Part shown: in pieces, positions 23,380-31,874 of the stretch
How the letters are laid out: every line of letters begins with the position of its first letter
Numbering within the stretch: the stretch's first letter is position 1
Assembly: GCA_023458095.1 (NCBI GenBank)
Contig: JAEXAS010000035.1
Coordinates: 1 to 35,815, forward strand
Reading direction: 5' to 3'
Origin: Actinomycetes bacterium
GTDB lineage: Bacteria; Actinomycetota; Actinomycetes; Propionibacteriales; Propionibacteriaceae
DNA length: 35,815 nucleotides
The notes under the pieces: generated by a model
Seen by the model: the letters and a program-made list of their open reading frames with translations, nothing else
What the model was told of the DNA's origin: nothing
The model's database searches: none
Position numbers and translations under genes: made by a program

Positions 23380-24599
23380 GCGTCGTCCTTCTTCTCAATG
23401 GAGGCCACGGTCAGGCCCAGGCGGCCATCGGCCAGCTGGGCGGAGAGCTTGCGGGCCTTGGCGGTCGCCGACACCCGGTCAACGGTCTTGCCCTTGGAGT
23501 CGGTGAGAATGGCATAGCCGCGCTGCAGAGTCGCCTGGGGTGACAAGGCCCGGACCCGCTGCACGGCATGCGTCAACGAGGTCTGCTCCTCACGGACCCG
23601 CACGCTGATGGCCCGTTGCAGTCGCTCCCGACTGGTGTCCAGGCGGTCGCGATGGCCATCCAACACCGCCGTCGGATTCTGCAGGACGGGACGGTTGCGC
23701 ACATCATCGAGGCGGCGCTGTTCGTTGCCCACGATGTTGGTCATGGCCTGTCGCAGGCGACGGGTGGCACTGGACAGTCCTTCGGCCTCGGCGGCAGCAT
23801 CCGGCACAACGCGCTTTGCGGCGTCGGTGGGGGTGGAGGCGCGCAGATCGGCGACCAGATCCAGAATCGGAGTGTCGGTCTCGTGGCCGATGGCGCTGAT
23901 CACCGGGGTACGGCAGGCGTACACCGCGCGCGCCAGCGCCTCGTCGCTGAACGGCAGCAGGTCTTCCAACGAGCCGCCGCCCCGGGCGATGATGATCACC
24001 TCCACCTCGGGGTGCTTCGCCAAAGAGCCCAAAGCGTCGATGACCTGACCGACCGCCTGGGGGCCCTGCATGAGGCTGTGCTTGACCTGGACGACGGCGG
24101 CCGGCCAGCGGCGGGCGATGTTCTCGATCACGTCGCGTTCGGCGGCGCTGGCGGCTGCTGTGATCAAACCGATGCGGCGGGGCAGGAAGGGCAGCGGCTT
24201 CTTCCTTGCTGCATCGAAGAGGCCCTCAGCCTGCAGCATGCGCTTGCGTTGCTCGATCGCGGCCAGCAGCCGACCCTCTCCGGACGGGCGCAGTTCGCGG
24301 CATTGATAGGTCAGCGACCCCGACTTCGTCCACAGCGTCGGCTTGATCCAGGCGGCCACGAGCGTGCCTTCGGTGAGCGGGCCGGCCGCATCCAGGACTG
24401 CTTGCGAGGTCGAGATCGACACCGAGACCTCTTCCACGGTGTCGCGCAAAGTCAGGAACTGCGTGGCCCCGCTGCGGCGCTTGATCTCGATGAGTTGGCC
24501 CTCGACCCACACTGGGCCCAGCCGGTCCACCCAGTCGCGGGTGGCGAACACCACTGTGCGCAGCGGCTGCGGTTTGTCAGGAGAACTACTCAGGGCCAT
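23376..24599 (-). CDS. xseA: Exodeoxyribonuclease VII large subunit
   Basis: The 407-residue protein has an N-terminal OB-fold (about 15-105), the catalytic core (about 125-340, with RIGLITAAASAAERDVIENI and the ARGGGSLEDLLPFSDE motif) and a coiled-coil tail that binds XseB. It is complete. The ATG at 24599 has no ribosome site, but TAGCCT lies exactly 6 nt upstream (24606-24611), consistent with leaderless initiation. It is co-transcribed with xseB. Confidence 0.95.
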   Translation of the reverse strand: MALSSSPDKPQPLRTVVFATRDWVDRLGPVWVEGQLIEIKRRSGATQFLTLRDTVEEVSVSISTSQAVLDAAGPLTEGTLVAAWIKPTLWTKSGSLTYQCRELRPSGEGRLLAAIEQRKRMLQAEGLFDAARKKPLPFLPRRIGLITAAASAAERDVIENIARRWPAAVVQVKHSLMQGPQAVGQVIDALGSLAKHPEVEVIIIARGGGSLEDLLPFSDEALARAVYACRTPVISAIGHETDTPILDLVADLRASTPTDAAKRVVPDAAAEAEGLSSATRRLRQAMTNIVGNEQRRLDDVRNRPVLQNPTAVLDGHRDRLDTSRERLQRAISVRVREEQTSLTHAVQRVRALSPQATLQRGYAILTDSKGKTVDRVSATAKARKLSAQLADGRLGLTVASIEKKDDA

Positions 24600-24605
24600 A
24601 CCCGC

Positions 24606-24611
24606 AGGCTA
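24606..24611 (-). promoter_or_regulatory. Leaderless-type -10 hexamer for xseA
   Basis: TAGCCT on the minus strand, 6 nt before the ATG at 24599. Matches TANNNT. Confidence 0.5.
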
Positions 24612-24745
24612 GCGGTCGCCACCCACAGCGGCTTGGCACGCTGCCCTGTACGCAGCGTGAATCCTGCCTGGTCGGGGTTGCCCGGGCCTTGATGGACCAG
24701 GCCCGGCGGCAAGCAGTCGAGCGCCGAGGCGCGTCGGTGGGCACC

Positions 24746-24751
24746 TAAACT
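24746..24751 (+). promoter_or_regulatory. Leaderless-type -10 hexamer for ispH
   Basis: TAAACT lies 6 nt before the ispH ATG at 24758, the best -10 match of the set. No ribosome-binding sequence is present between it and the start. Confidence 0.6.
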
Positions 24752-24757
24752 GGGGCA

Positions 24758-25711
24758 ATGCCTGAGAGACGAGTCGTGGTCGCTGCGCCGCGCGGATACT
24801 GTGCTGGGGTCGACCGGGCCGTGGTCACCGTCGAAAAGGCCCTGCAGACCTACGGACCGCCGGTCTATGTGCGCAAGCAGATCGTGCACAACCGTCATGT
24901 CGTGGAGGACCTGGAGGCCCGCGGTGCGCTCTTCGTCGACGAACTCAGCGAGGTGCCGTCCGGAGCCACGGTGGTGTTCTCCGCCCACGGGGTGTCGCCC
25001 GCCGTGCGGCAGGAGGCCGCCGATCGCGGTCTGAAGACCATCGATGCCACCTGTCCCTTGGTCACCAAGGTGCATCGCGAGGTTCAGCGTTTCGCCCATC
25101 AGGGCTTGCAGATCATGTTGATCGGCCATGCCGGCCACGAAGAGGTGGAGGGCACCACGGGTGAGGCTCCCGAGAACATCACCGTGATCGAGCACCCCGA
25201 CGACGTCGATGCGGTGGGTATCGCCGACCCGAGCAAAGTCGCCTGGCTGACCCAGACCACGTTGAGCGTCGACGAGACCAGCGAGACCGTCTCGCGGATG
25301 CGGCAGCGTTTTCCTGACCTGATCGATCCGCCCAGTGACGACATCTGTTACGCCACCCAGAACCGGCAGCAGGCGGTCAAGAAGATCGCTGCGGGAGCCG
25401 ATCTGGTGATCGTGGTCGGCTCGCGCAACTCCTCGAACTCGATGCGACTGGTCGAAGTGGCGCTGGCCGCCGGGGCCGGTGCGGCCCACCGGGTGGACAA
25501 TGCCACCGAGATCGACCCGGCATGGCTGGCCGAAGCCGCCACCATCGGCGTGACCTCGGGGGCATCGGTGCCGGAGGTCTTGGTCACCGGGGTCTTGGAT
25601 TTCCTTCAGGAGCACGGCTATCCGCCTGCTGTCGAGGAACGTCTGATTGAGGAGGATCTGACCTTCGCGCTGCCTGCCGAACTACGTAAGGATCTGCGCA
25701 GCGAGCAGTGA
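24758..25711 (+). CDS. ispH: 4-hydroxy-3-methylbut-2-enyl diphosphate reductase
   Basis: The 317-residue Fe-S enzyme carries out the last step of the MEP pathway, giving IPP and DMAPP. The three iron-sulfur cysteines are Cys15 (APRGYCAGVDRA), Cys99 (IDATCPLVTKVH) and Cys197 (DDICYATQNRQ), and the GHEEVEG motif with catalytic Glu is at 126-132. Length is typical. It is a single gene, divergent from xseA, with a leaderless-type promoter. Confidence 0.97.
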   Translation: MPERRVVVAAPRGYCAGVDRAVVTVEKALQTYGPPVYVRKQIVHNRHVVEDLEARGALFVDELSEVPSGATVVFSAHGVSPAVRQEAADRGLKTIDATCPLVTKVHREVQRFAHQGLQIMLIGHAGHEEVEGTTGEAPENITVIEHPDDVDAVGIADPSKVAWLTQTTLSVDETSETVSRMRQRFPDLIDPPSDDICYATQNRQQAVKKIAAGADLVIVVGSRNSSNSMRLVEVALAAGAGAAHRVDNATEIDPAWLAEAATIGVTSGASVPEVLVTGVLDFLQEHGYPPAVEERLIEEDLTFALPAELRKDLRSEQ

Positions 25712-25713
25712 AC

Positions 25714-25739
25714 AGGCCTCCGGTCGCCTTGACCGGCCT
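25714..25739. terminator. Bidirectional stem between convergent genes
   Basis: AGGCC...GGTC pairs with GACC GGCCT around a 5-nt loop, with a 3-nt bulge. It fills the 27-bp gap between the ispH stop and the stop of the convergent kinase gene. It is a modest stem without a T run. Confidence 0.45.
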
Positions 25740-26158
25740 TAGCTGCAGGCCCGACGGATGCGCCACACGTTGCGTCCGTCTTGGTGGGAGTAGTCGACTT
25801 CTTCGGCCAAAAGGTGGATGAGCGGCAAACCGCGTCCGCTCTCGGCGGACTCCCCGGGCATCGCCCGCCAATGCGACGGGTCGGGCAGTGGGTTGCCCGT
25901 GTCCCAGGTTTGGAGCAACAGGTGGTCGGCTGCGACGGTCAGTTCGACCTCGCACAGCACCGGTCGATCCGGATTGTGTTGGATCACATTTGCGATCAAC
26001 TCGCTGAGGACGGTCTCCATCGCCATGCGATCGCGAGAACCCACCTGTGGGTGTTGCGTCCACACGCTCTGGAGGAAGTCTTGGGCATCATTGACGGTCT
26101 GCGGCGGGGAGTGGATCGCCGCGCGATGACTAGTCGGAGTAGGCGGATTCGGGATCAT
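25739..26158 (-). CDS. Anti-sigma-type HATPase (RsbW/SpoIIAB-like) serine kinase
   Basis: The 139-residue protein has a GHKL ATP-binding fold. The N box is ELIANVIQHN (53-62), the G1-type motif is DTGNP (86-90), and the G2 glycines lie in ESGRGLPLI (106-114). This family phosphorylates STAS antagonists and binds sigma factors or other partners. The start is ATG 26158, behind GAGG, 29 nt inside the end of the STAS gene, so the two are translationally coupled. There is no sigma factor gene beside it, which makes a non-sigma target possible. Confidence 0.85.
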   Translation of the reverse strand: MIPNPPTPTSHRAAIHSPPQTVNDAQDFLQSVWTQHPQVGSRDRMAMETVLSELIANVIQHNPDRPVLCEVELTVAADHLLLQTWDTGNPLPDPSHWRAMPGESAESGRGLPLIHLLAEEVDYSHQDGRNVWRIRRACS

Positions 26159-26465
26159 CGTGGGGCCTCAGGATTCGATCCATGTTTGACAGTTGCAACA
26201 CCATGCGGACCTGCTCGCCGGCCGCGGCGATCCGCAGATCCCCACCAGCCGCTCGAGCGATCTTGAGGGCGCCGATGAGCGCGCCTAGGCCGGAGGAATC
26301 CATGAACTCGGTGCCGGACAGGTCCACGACCACCCGATTGCTCCCGGACGCCACCGCCTTCTCGACGGTAGCCCGTAGCTCCGGCGCACTGACCATGTTC
26401 AGCCGGCTTCCAGCGCGAATGATGGCTAGATCCGGTGAGACTTCCTCGACACTGAAGCCGTTCAT
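26130..26465 (-). CDS. STAS-domain anti-sigma factor antagonist (RsbV-like)
   Basis: The 111-residue protein is a single STAS domain, with the phosphorylation region FMDSSGLGALIGALK (serines 57 and 58). When dephosphorylated, such proteins sequester their cognate kinase; the SpoIIE-type phosphatase two genes upstream is the likely activator. ATG 26465 overlaps the GT2 stop by one base (TAATG). It overlaps the kinase gene downstream by 29 nt. Confidence 0.9.
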   Translation of the reverse strand: MNGFSVEEVSPDLAIIRAGSRLNMVSAPELRATVEKAVASGSNRVVVDLSGTEFMDSSGLGALIGALKIARAAGGDLRIAAAGEQVRMVLQLSNMDRILRPHDDPESAYSD

Positions 26466-28459
26466 TACTCCTCCTCGCGATGAAAGCCGCGGTACCTGAG
26501 CGCGCCGATCAGCACGCTCAGGTTGATCACGTCGAAGGCGACCCAACCGATGTTCACCAGGCTTCCGATCGGCTCGATGCTTCCAGCGATGAGCTTCATC
26601 GTACCGATCACGATCGCCACGATCAGGATGATCGAGAATCCGAGTTGCCACCCGATATCACGCAACGTGACCCGCTCCTGGTGGGTACCGGTCTTGGGGG
26701 TCACCGCGAAATTCAGTGGCCGTCCGAACCACACATTCGCCGCCGCCGAGGTGCAGGCCTTGATCCATAGGGGGAAGAGCGCCAGCGTGTACTGCTGGCC
26801 GCGCCAGGTCGGCAGGCCGCGGGCCGCGATCACGAAGAGCAACTGGTTGGCGATCATGAACGGCAGGAACCGAAGGAAGAACGGGGCCGCATAGCTGGCC
26901 ACAGGCAAGACCCCGGCGATCAGGAACAAGGTGGGGGCGATCAGGTAGATCACGGTGGCGAAGCCGGAGAAGTAGCTCCACATGGTGGAGAAGTACATCA
27001 GGCGTTGCGCGCCGGTGAGGCCTTTGAGGAAGAGCGGATTGTCCTTGAGCAGCACCTGGACGGTGCCCTGTGCCCAGCGCAGCCGCTGAGCCAGCGACGT
27101 CTTGAGGCTTTCCGGAGCCAGGCCATCGGCCAGAACCTCGTTGTGGTAGACGCTCTTCCAGCCGTTGGCGTGCAGGCGCATCGAGGTGGCCATGTCTTCG
27201 GTGACCGAAATCGTTGCCATCGGTAGCAGGGCTTGGGCTTCGTCCGAACGGCCGACGTCGGTGGCTGCCAATGTTCGTTGGACGGCGTCCAACGCATTCA
27301 GCGGGGACAGGTCCTCACCGGCGAGGCGATCGGCCAGGTCGGCGTCCACGGTGGTTCCGTCCTCCTCGGCAAGGCCCAACTCGGCCAGATCTGCCGACAG
27401 TTGCCGCAGGTCGGCGTCCACGATGCTGCGGGAGAGCTCGGTGATCCGCGATCTGAGGGCATAAGTCACATCGGCGATCGGCTCTCCGGAGCCGAGGGCG
27501 CTGATGCTGTGATTGATCTCCTCCAAGGTGCTGGCGAGCGTGTTGTGGACTGCCGGGGCGTTCTTGCCCCGAAGCGCACGGCGAGTGATGGCCCGCGCTT
27601 CCTTCAGTCCGGCCAGCACCGAAGCCTCGGTGGCGTTGACATAGCCCAGGATGCCGAGTTCCATGAGCGCTTCGCGGCGCAGCACGGCATTCGAGCCGCA
27701 GAAGAACGCCGCCCCCCAGCCGTCCTTGCCCTCCTGGATCGGGCCATAGAACAGGGGTGCCTGGCTGCCGAGGGGATCACGGACGGGCACATTGACGAAA
27801 TACTGCGGAGTCTGGACCAGGCCCACGTGCGGATCATCGAAGTAGCCCAAGGTGCGATCGAGGATGTCGGGCTTGGGGATCATGTCGGCGTCCAGCACCA
27901 AGATGAACTCCCCCGTGGTCTCCATCAGGGCGTTGTTCAGGTTTCCGGCCTTGGCATGGCGGGGCTTTCCCTCCCACTCCTTGCCGCGCGTCAGATAGTC
28001 CACGCCGAGGCTGGCGGCTGCCTGCCGCAGTTCAGGACGGTCGCCGTCGTCAAGGATCCAGGTGCGATGCGGATGCCGGATTCGTTGCGCCGCGGTCGCC
28101 GTGCGCACCACCAGGTCGATCGGCTCGTTGTAGGTGGTAATGAACACATCCACGGTGCGGTCCGGGGGACTGAGGTCGGGCTCGGGACGCTGCCGGGCCT
28201 TCCACACCGTCAGGCTGAACAGAGTCAGGTCGATCACTGAGTAGGTTTCGGCCAAAACCAGCGGCACGCCGATCCACCAGTTCGCCCAGTTGATCGAGGC
28301 CAGCCAGCGCCAAATCAGGTAGTTGAAGGCCAACAGGACGGTGATGACGATCCAGATGCGCAGGATCGCCAGACGGATGGTTTCGGCGCTCTGGGAGCGA
28401 TAGCGCCGTGAGCCGGGGCTGGCGTCCGGGATGCCCGGGGCGGTGGGTGGTTGGGTCAT
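26465..28459 (-). CDS. Cellulose-synthase-like GT2 glycosyltransferase with an inserted helical domain
   Basis: The 664-residue membrane protein is a processive GT2 of the BcsA type. Two membrane helices (about 30-90) precede the catalytic domain with LDDGD (136-140), DAD (190-192), TED (420-422) and QRLRW (458-462), followed by about four or five helices. No PilZ domain is seen. Between FCGSNAVLRREALMELG and the TED box there is an extra segment of about 140 residues (about 273-415), mostly helical and charged, absent in typical cellulose synthases. Product may be cellulose-like glucan, hyaluronan-like or another extracellular polysaccharide. The start overlaps the phosphatase stop (TGATG). 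Confidence 0.85.
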   Translation of the reverse strand: MTQPPTAPGIPDASPGSRRYRSQSAETIRLAILRIWIVITVLLAFNYLIWRWLASINWANWWIGVPLVLAETYSVIDLTLFSLTVWKARQRPEPDLSPPDRTVDVFITTYNEPIDLVVRTATAAQRIRHPHRTWILDDGDRPELRQAAASLGVDYLTRGKEWEGKPRHAKAGNLNNALMETTGEFILVLDADMIPKPDILDRTLGYFDDPHVGLVQTPQYFVNVPVRDPLGSQAPLFYGPIQEGKDGWGAAFFCGSNAVLRREALMELGILGYVNATEASVLAGLKEARAITRRALRGKNAPAVHNTLASTLEEINHSISALGSGEPIADVTYALRSRITELSRSIVDADLRQLSADLAELGLAEEDGTTVDADLADRLAGEDLSPLNALDAVQRTLAATDVGRSDEAQALLPMATISVTEDMATSMRLHANGWKSVYHNEVLADGLAPESLKTSLAQRLRWAQGTVQVLLKDNPLFLKGLTGAQRLMYFSTMWSYFSGFATVIYLIAPTLFLIAGVLPVASYAAPFFLRFLPFMIANQLLFVIAARGLPTWRGQQYTLALFPLWIKACTSAAANVWFGRPLNFAVTPKTGTHQERVTLRDIGWQLGFSIILIVAIVIGTMKLIAGSIEPIGSLVNIGWVAFDVINLSVLIGALRYRGFHREEE

Positions 28460-30417
28460 CACGCTCCCGTCTCTCGATGGAGGACGACTGCAGTGGCGTC
28501 GTCGGTGCGCTCCACCGCAGGATCGGGGCCGGCGCACAGAGCTTCGACCAACTGTTGGGGGCTGGCGCGGTGCGAATCGAAACAGACCAGATCAATCGCC
28601 TCGATCAGGGCTTCGATCGAGTCGCCCCACAGTTCCAGGACGCCATCGCTGACCATGAGCAGCGAGTCGCCGGGGGCGAGTTGGGTGTCGAGGGTCTCCC
28701 AGTGATCGCCCAGCCCCACTGGCAGATCGTGACTGGCCAGCCGATGGGTCTTTTGGATGCCTCCCCGCACCACGAAGGTGAGCCCGTGGCCGGCATCGGC
28801 CAGATTCACCCGCCCCGACATGAGGTCGACCACGGCATAGCCCACGGTGACGAAGGCGTTGGTCCTGGCCAGGTCATCGTCGATGATGCGAGCAGATTCG
28901 GCGAGCACCTCGCTGGCGCGAACGACGAAGTTCGTGGCGCGTAACGCGGTTCGGGCGGCCGCCGCCAAAATGCCGGCTCCCACCCCTTTGCCCATCACAT
29001 CGCCCAGGACCATGATCGCCTGAGAACCACTGATGCGCAGGTCGTAGAAGTCGCCGCCCACCTGCCGGGCGGTCGCCGTCATGCCGGCATGGTCCCAGCC
29101 TCGCCGCTGCGGGAGCTGGGACGGCGACAGCGCCTGCTGGATCTCCTGGGCTCTTCTGAATTCCTCGGCCACCAGGTTCTGGGCGCGCACCGAGTCGGTG
29201 ATATCGAGCATTTGCAGGGCATAGGTGTCGGCGGCGTCGAGTTCCAGACCGACGACACTGACTTGCAGGTATCGCGAATCGGGCAGGGTGACTTTCAAGG
29301 CGGTGCCGGTACCCTGCGGAGATTCGATGGCTGCTGCGATTTCTGCGGTGGCGCGTTTGCCCAGTAGTTCGTCCAGAGACTGAGGCTCGGCGCCGAGTGG
29401 GGGTAGGAGCTTCTCGGCGGCCTGATTGTGGCCGATCACCTGCCAGGAACCGAGCTCGTGAACCAGCATGATCATGCCCGCCAGGGAGTTTTCGAAGTTG
29501 CGCCGGTAGGTCAGCTCGCTGGATTCCAGCTTCTGGGAGGCGGAGCGCTCTCGGGCAACAGTCAGCCCCAGCAGCAAGGTGAGGCTGGTGGTGACCAATG
29601 CGAACAGTTGAAGGAGGGCACTGGCGGCAGTGGCGCCGAAGACGCCGAAGGAGAACGGTCCTCGTCCCAACCAACTGCCCACTGCGGCGATGAGCGAGAT
29701 GCCAAATACTTCGATGAGTACGCGCCGCACGGGCAGCGAGAAGGCGCTCCAGACTGGGATCGCCAAAACGACAAAGGCCAGCGGAAGCTCGGTGGTGCCC
29801 AGGAAGACCAACCCTGCGACGAGCCAGCCCAGCCCGAGTTGCAGACCAGCGTCGCGGGGGGAGGTGTTGCCGGAAGTGGGCAGGGTCAGGGCGAACGGGA
29901 TCGCCAGCAATGCCCCCGCGGCATGGCGGGGGCCCGCGGTGGCCAGGTGCAGGATTGCTTGGGTCGTTTGGCCTGCGGCGAAGAGCGGGAGGATGAGGAT
30001 CAGGTCGAAGATCGTGGCCGAGGCCAGCACGGCGATCAACAATCGACCCAGATCGGCGGTGGTCCGAAGAGTGGGAATGTCAGGGCGTCCGGCACGCAGA
30101 ATCGCGATCCCGACAGCGGTCTCGGCAATAGTGGCGACCGAGGCGGCCAGCGCTGTCAGCGGAGAGCCGAAAATGGCCAGGAACACCCCGAACAGGGCCG
30201 CGCCGATGATGATGCTGTAGGGCCAAAAGTAGGATCGCGGCAGCCGACACCCCAGACCGATCGCTGCGCCGGACGCGAGCCACCACAGCGAAGGTTGGGT
30301 GGGGTCGGTGCGGGTCAGTACCGCCAGCACCCCCAGCGCGGTCACGGCCGCCACGCCGAGCACTGCCAGTGTCAGTGCAGAGCGTTGTGGGGTGGACGGT
30401 GATGGCCGGGGAACCAT
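28459..30417 (-). CDS. Membrane MASE1-like/PAS/SpoIIE-type PP2C phosphatase
   Basis: The 652-residue protein begins with about eight hydrophobic segments of a MASE1-like sensor (about 15-290), then a PAS-like domain (about 310-425) and a C-terminal SpoIIE/RsbU phosphatase domain (about 440-650) with GGDFYDL, GDVMGKGVGAG, ADAGHGL and SDGVLE metal-binding motifs. It probably dephosphorylates the STAS protein encoded downstream. ATG 30417 is preceded by AATAAT 6 nt upstream; a TTG 7 codons earlier has no advantage. The gene is directly coupled to the GT2 gene. Confidence 0.88.
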   Translation of the reverse strand: MVPRPSPSTPQRSALTLAVLGVAAVTALGVLAVLTRTDPTQPSLWWLASGAAIGLGCRLPRSYFWPYSIIIGAALFGVFLAIFGSPLTALAASVATIAETAVGIAILRAGRPDIPTLRTTADLGRLLIAVLASATIFDLILILPLFAAGQTTQAILHLATAGPRHAAGALLAIPFALTLPTSGNTSPRDAGLQLGLGWLVAGLVFLGTTELPLAFVVLAIPVWSAFSLPVRRVLIEVFGISLIAAVGSWLGRGPFSFGVFGATAASALLQLFALVTTSLTLLLGLTVARERSASQKLESSELTYRRNFENSLAGMIMLVHELGSWQVIGHNQAAEKLLPPLGAEPQSLDELLGKRATAEIAAAIESPQGTGTALKVTLPDSRYLQVSVVGLELDAADTYALQMLDITDSVRAQNLVAEEFRRAQEIQQALSPSQLPQRRGWDHAGMTATARQVGGDFYDLRISGSQAIMVLGDVMGKGVGAGILAAAARTALRATNFVVRASEVLAESARIIDDDLARTNAFVTVGYAVVDLMSGRVNLADAGHGLTFVVRGGIQKTHRLASHDLPVGLGDHWETLDTQLAPGDSLLMVSDGVLELWGDSIEALIEAIDLVCFDSHRASPQQLVEALCAGPDPAVERTDDATAVVLHRETGA

Positions 30418-30476
30418 TTCCACATTATTGGGCGCCAAGTAGTGGCTTCGCGGCGAATCCGCAGAATCTCCGCGCA

Positions 30477-30508
30477 GGTCTGGATGACCGCTTGCGGCCG
30501 GTCAGACC
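30477..30508 (-). terminator. Possible terminator after ilvA
   Basis: GGTCTG (30477-30482) pairs with CAGACC (30503-30508), with an imperfect inner stem ACCG/CGGT. It overlaps the ilvA stop codon and separates it from the phosphatase promoter. No T run follows. Confidence 0.4.
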
Positions 30509-31758
30509 AGGAACCGGTAGAACGGGCTGTCCGAGGCCACAACCTCGAAGGTAATCGGACTGGCGTCCAGGCGAGTGATGAAGTCGGGCAGGGTCGCCGG
30601 GTCGCCCAGTTCGATACCGACCAGGGCCGGCCCGGTCTCGCGGTTGCTGCGCTTGACGTATTCGAAATGGGTGATGTCGTCATCGGGTCCGAGGACCTCG
30701 TCCAAGAAGCGGCGCAACGCGCCGGGCTCTTGGGGGAAGTTCACCAGGAAGTAGTGCTTGCGTCCTTCGTAGACCAGTGAGCGTTCGATGATCTCCGAAT
30801 AGCGGGAGATGTCGTTGTTGCCCCCAGAGACCACCACCACGACCGTCGATTCCGGTTCGGGACGGAACAGTCCCAGGGCTGCGGCGGCTAGGGCTCCAGC
30901 CGGCTCGCTGACAATTCCCTCGTTTTGGTACAGCGCCAGCATCTCGCTGCAGAGGCGTCCGGTGGGCACCTCGTACATCAGCGGGGAGTGAGCAGCAGCA
31001 ATGGCGTGGGTCAACTCGCCCACGGTGCGCACTGCAGCACCATCGACGAAGGTGTCCAGGTGGTCGAGTTCGACCGGGTGGCCCGCTGTGAGGGCGGCAG
31101 CCATGGACGCTGCGTCTTCGGGCTCGACACCGACCACCACCGTGCTGGGGTGGCGTTCGCTGAGCCAGGTGAGACAGCCGGCCAGCATGCCGCCGCCACC
31201 GACCGGGATCAGGATGGCGTCGGGTGCATACCCGAACTGGTCGACGATTTCGGCGGCGACGGTGCCTTGTCCGACGATGGTGTCGGCGTGATTGAACGCC
31301 GGAACGATGGTCGCGCCGGTGGTTTGGGCATCTTCACGGGCTGCCGCGGCGGCCTCATCGTAGCTGTCTCCGGTGACGATGAGATCGATCTTGCCTTCGC
31401 CTAAGGCCCGGATGCGGTCCCGCTTCTGGCGGGGTGTGGTCGCTGGGACGTAGATGCGTCCGTGAATGTCGAGGCGGGCGCAGGAGAAGGCCACGCCCTG
31501 GGCATGGTTTCCGGCGCTGGCGCAGACCACCCCGGCGGCGCGTTGATCGGCGTCGAGTTGGGCGATCAGGTTGTACGCGCCGCGCACCTTGTAGGAGCGA
31601 ACCGGCTGGAGATCCTCACGCTTGAGCCACACATAGGCTCCCGTGGCAGCGCTGAGCCGTTCGTTGAGTTGCAGGGGGGTGCGGGAAGCCACACCGTCCA
31701 ACCGGACGGCGGCGTCTTCGACCGCCTGAGCATCAATCTTCACCTGGCCATTCTTCAC
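30502..31758 (-). CDS. ilvA: Threonine ammonia-lyase (threonine deaminase)
   Basis: The 418-residue PLP enzyme makes 2-oxobutanoate from threonine for isoleucine synthesis. The catalytic lysine is Lys57 in VRSYKVRGAYN; the phosphate-binding loop is PVGGGGMLAG. The C-terminal part (about 335-415, KHYFLVNFPQEPGALRRF) is a short single ACT-like regulatory domain, as in feedback-controlled actinobacterial IlvA. The start is GTG 31758 with CACAAT 6 nt upstream. A 15-bp tandem duplication at the start creates a second in-frame GTG 5 codons later. Confidence 0.95.
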   Translation of the reverse strand: MKNGQVKIDAQAVEDAAVRLDGVASRTPLQLNERLSAATGAYVWLKREDLQPVRSYKVRGAYNLIAQLDADQRAAGVVCASAGNHAQGVAFSCARLDIHGRIYVPATTPRQKRDRIRALGEGKIDLIVTGDSYDEAAAAAREDAQTTGATIVPAFNHADTIVGQGTVAAEIVDQFGYAPDAILIPVGGGGMLAGCLTWLSERHPSTVVVGVEPEDAASMAAALTAGHPVELDHLDTFVDGAAVRTVGELTHAIAAAHSPLMYEVPTGRLCSEMLALYQNEGIVSEPAGALAAAALGLFRPEPESTVVVVVSGGNNDISRYSEIIERSLVYEGRKHYFLVNFPQEPGALRRFLDEVLGPDDDITHFEYVKRSNRETGPALVGIELGDPATLPDFITRLDASPITFEVVASDSPFYRFLV

Positions 31759-31767
31759 CTGGCCATT
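31738..31767. repeat. 15-bp exact tandem duplication at the ilvA start
   Basis: CTTCACCTGGCCATT occurs at 31738-31752 and 31753-31767. It encodes five codons in frame (KNGQV-type) and carries both possible GTG starts. Confidence 0.85.
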
Positions 31768-31874
31768 GTGGCATCGCCCCTGGCGTTCGCCGGTTTGCGC
31801 CGCCAGGGAGGATCAGCCGGTCGCCTTGGACAATCTGTGCTCACCGCGGACACCTGGGTGTGCGCGGCGGTGGT

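Noticed and set aside
23568..24692. 374-codon plus-strand ORF across xseA
   Set aside because: Antisense shadow of xseA with no ribosome site and no recognisable domain.
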